Source: Deltaproteobacteria bacterium
GTDB lineage: Bacteria; Desulfobacterota; Deferrimicrobia; Deferrimicrobiales; Deferrimicrobiaceae
NCBI GenBank assembly: GCA_017889845.1
Contig: JAGGAJ010000103.1
Coordinates: 1 to 6,464, forward strand
Reading direction: 5' to 3'
DNA length: 6,464 bases
Every line of letters starts with the position of its first letter. Positions within the stretch are counted from its first letter, which is position 1. Positions 5,662-6,464 of this stretch are shown in pieces. Below the pieces are notes generated by a model that was given only the letters and a program-made list of their open reading frames with translations, searched no databases and was not told the DNA's origin. The position numbers were made by a program, and so were the translations under genes.

Positions 5662-5719
5662 CCCCCATCTCGAATCGGCCTGAATACCATTCGCGTACTT
5701 TGAGCCGATCCGAGGGGGG
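5662..5719. repeat. Long imperfect inverted repeat in the transporter/oxidase convergent gap
   Basis: CTCG-A-ATCGGC (5669-5679) pairs with GCCGAT-C-CGAG (5704-5714): ten base pairs with a single A-C mismatch. Outside it, a C-run (5661-5666) faces a G-run (5715-5719) across the unpaired AT at 5667-5668. The loop is 24 bases. No T-run follows on either strand, so it is not a clear terminator. It may protect or process the 3' ends of the converging transcripts, or be a copy of a dispersed repeat. Confidence 0.5.
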
Positions 5720-5762
5720 CAGGTCAGTTTGTATATCAAGGCACCGTTGCGTCCAGACCTCC

Positions 5763-6464
5763 TTATGCCGCAGGACGAATATCAGGACGGATATTCTGAT
5801 TGATCCGGAACAGATTCTGCGGATCGTATTTTTTCTTGATCTCCGTCAGCCTATGGTAGTTCGGACCATAGGCCGCCTTGACCCGGTCTGCCTCGTCGTC
5901 GGTAAGGAAATTGACGTACACCCCGCCCGTGGCGTACGGTGCCGTGTCACGGAAGAAACCCCGCGCCCACTCGATGCCTTTCCTGTCTTCCGCCGGTGTA
6001 TCCCAGCGACCGTGGACGTTGCACACATACATTGTGTTGCGATGGGGGTATGCCGAGGAATCGGCGGGAGGCCGCATCGCGGCTCCACCTACCTGACCGA
6101 AAAAGATTTCGCAGTGTGGCGACGGGAGGTTGCGCGCGTACTTGACGACCACCGCGATGGCTTCGTCGCTCAGGTCCGTGAAATTGTGCGACTTCCAATA
6201 GTTGCGCGCGCCCGGCGTCAATAATGGGTCGAAGGCCTGCTGCCATGACCGATATGGCTGTACACCGATGAATTCCCCCAGTGCCTTTCCGAAATGCCGT
6301 ACCGGCTCGATCGCCTTTCGCCCGACTTCCGGGTCGCCGGCATGGAAGAGCGCAAACGCGATGATCTCGGTGCCGTGCACATCCGGCGGAAGAAACGGAA
6401 GCGGCGGGGCCTTGCGCAGTACCGTCCAGACCGTGGTCTCATCGCCTTGTTCCTTGGCGAACTG
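5763..6464 (-). CDS. FAD-linked oxidase with berberine-bridge C-terminus, N-terminus outside window
   Basis: The minus-strand frame is open from the right edge to TAA at 5765-5763, giving the last 233 residues of a flavoenzyme; the GTG at 6380 is an internal valine, not the start. The fragment covers the substrate-binding half (about 1-120: VWTVLRKAPPLPFLPPDVHG, then NYWKSHNFTDLSDEAI at 89-103). After that come GQVGGAAMRPPADSSAYPHR (123-142) and the BBE domain at about 183-226, with GGVYVNFLTDD, AAYGPNYHRLTEIKKKYDP and NLFRINQNI. Relatives are secreted or cytosolic FAD oxidases of alcohols, sugars or alkaloids; the FAD domain that would show covalent attachment lies outside. Substrate unknown. 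GC content is lower than in korAB (roughly 57 against about 70 percent in sampled lines), which hints at a different history. No terminator of its own is evident. Confidence 0.85.
   Translation of the reverse strand, partial: QFAKEQGDETTVWTVLRKAPPLPFLPPDVHGTEIIAFALFHAGDPEVGRKAIEPVRHFGKALGEFIGVQPYRSWQQAFDPLLTPGARNYWKSHNFTDLSDEAIAVVVKYARNLPSPHCEIFFGQVGGAAMRPPADSSAYPHRNTMYVCNVHGRWDTPAEDRKGIEWARGFFRDTAPYATGGVYVNFLTDDEADRVKAAYGPNYHRLTEIKKKYDPQNLFRINQNIRPDIRPAA

Noticed and set aside
5551..5739. 62-codon minus-strand open frame between the transporter and the oxidase
   Set aside because: It runs through the transporter terminator and the inverted repeat, has no ribosome-binding site and no recognisable content.
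6218..6442. Alternative minus-strand frame near the right edge
   Set aside because: It overlaps the oxidase frame, which is open to the edge and continues the family match upstream of the internal GTG at 6380.

Overview
The window comes from a GC-rich bacterium. Its cytochrome c maturation is of the CcsB (System II) type, and it carries a two-subunit ferredoxin-dependent 2-oxoacid oxidoreductase. This suits an anaerobic or microaerophilic lineage such as the former Deltaproteobacteria or a neighbouring phylum. That placement is a guess from gene content and base composition; no rRNA or tRNA is present to settle it.

Layout. Positions 2-190 hold the C-terminal end of a CcsB cytochrome c assembly protein. 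A 54-codon unrecognised ORF (191-355) fits exactly between its stop and the next start. It is followed by korA (356-2077, fused gamma-alpha subunits) and korB (2050-2934), which overlap by 28 bp. All four read rightward with no room for an internal promoter or terminator and look like one transcript. Converging on korB is a Crp/Fnr-family regulator on the minus strand (3033-3722). Next comes a strong terminator hairpin (3776-3823) that ends a small minus-strand gene for a 70-residue single-pass membrane protein (3839-4051). Across a 224-bp divergent intergenic region lies a plus-strand MFS transporter of the oxalate/formate antiporter (OFA) type (4276-5544), with a terminator at 5565-5605. The right end is the C-terminal 233 residues of a minus-strand FAD-linked, berberine-bridge-type oxidase (5763-6464) that runs off the window.

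How it may work together. The divergent region carries two nearly identical perfect CRP-type palindromes, TGTGAAAGGTTTCACA and CGTGAAAGGTTTCACA. Each lies about 41.5-42.5 bp upstream of the start point implied by a -10-like hexamer, one promoter facing left and one facing right, and neither has a recognisable -35. This is the geometry of two back-to-back class II activator-dependent promoters. The Crp/Fnr protein encoded next door has an Arg-Glu recognition helix of the kind that reads TGTGA half-sites, so it is the obvious candidate regulator. The inferred unit is regulator, small membrane protein and carboxylate transporter, possibly feeding oxoacids to the adjacent KorAB. The substrate link is speculation. 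The operator geometry is directly visible.

Gaps: no gene-free stretch exceeds 300 bases. The 98 bp between korB and the regulator hold one hairpin. The 218 bp between the transporter and the oxidase hold a terminator and a larger inverted repeat.
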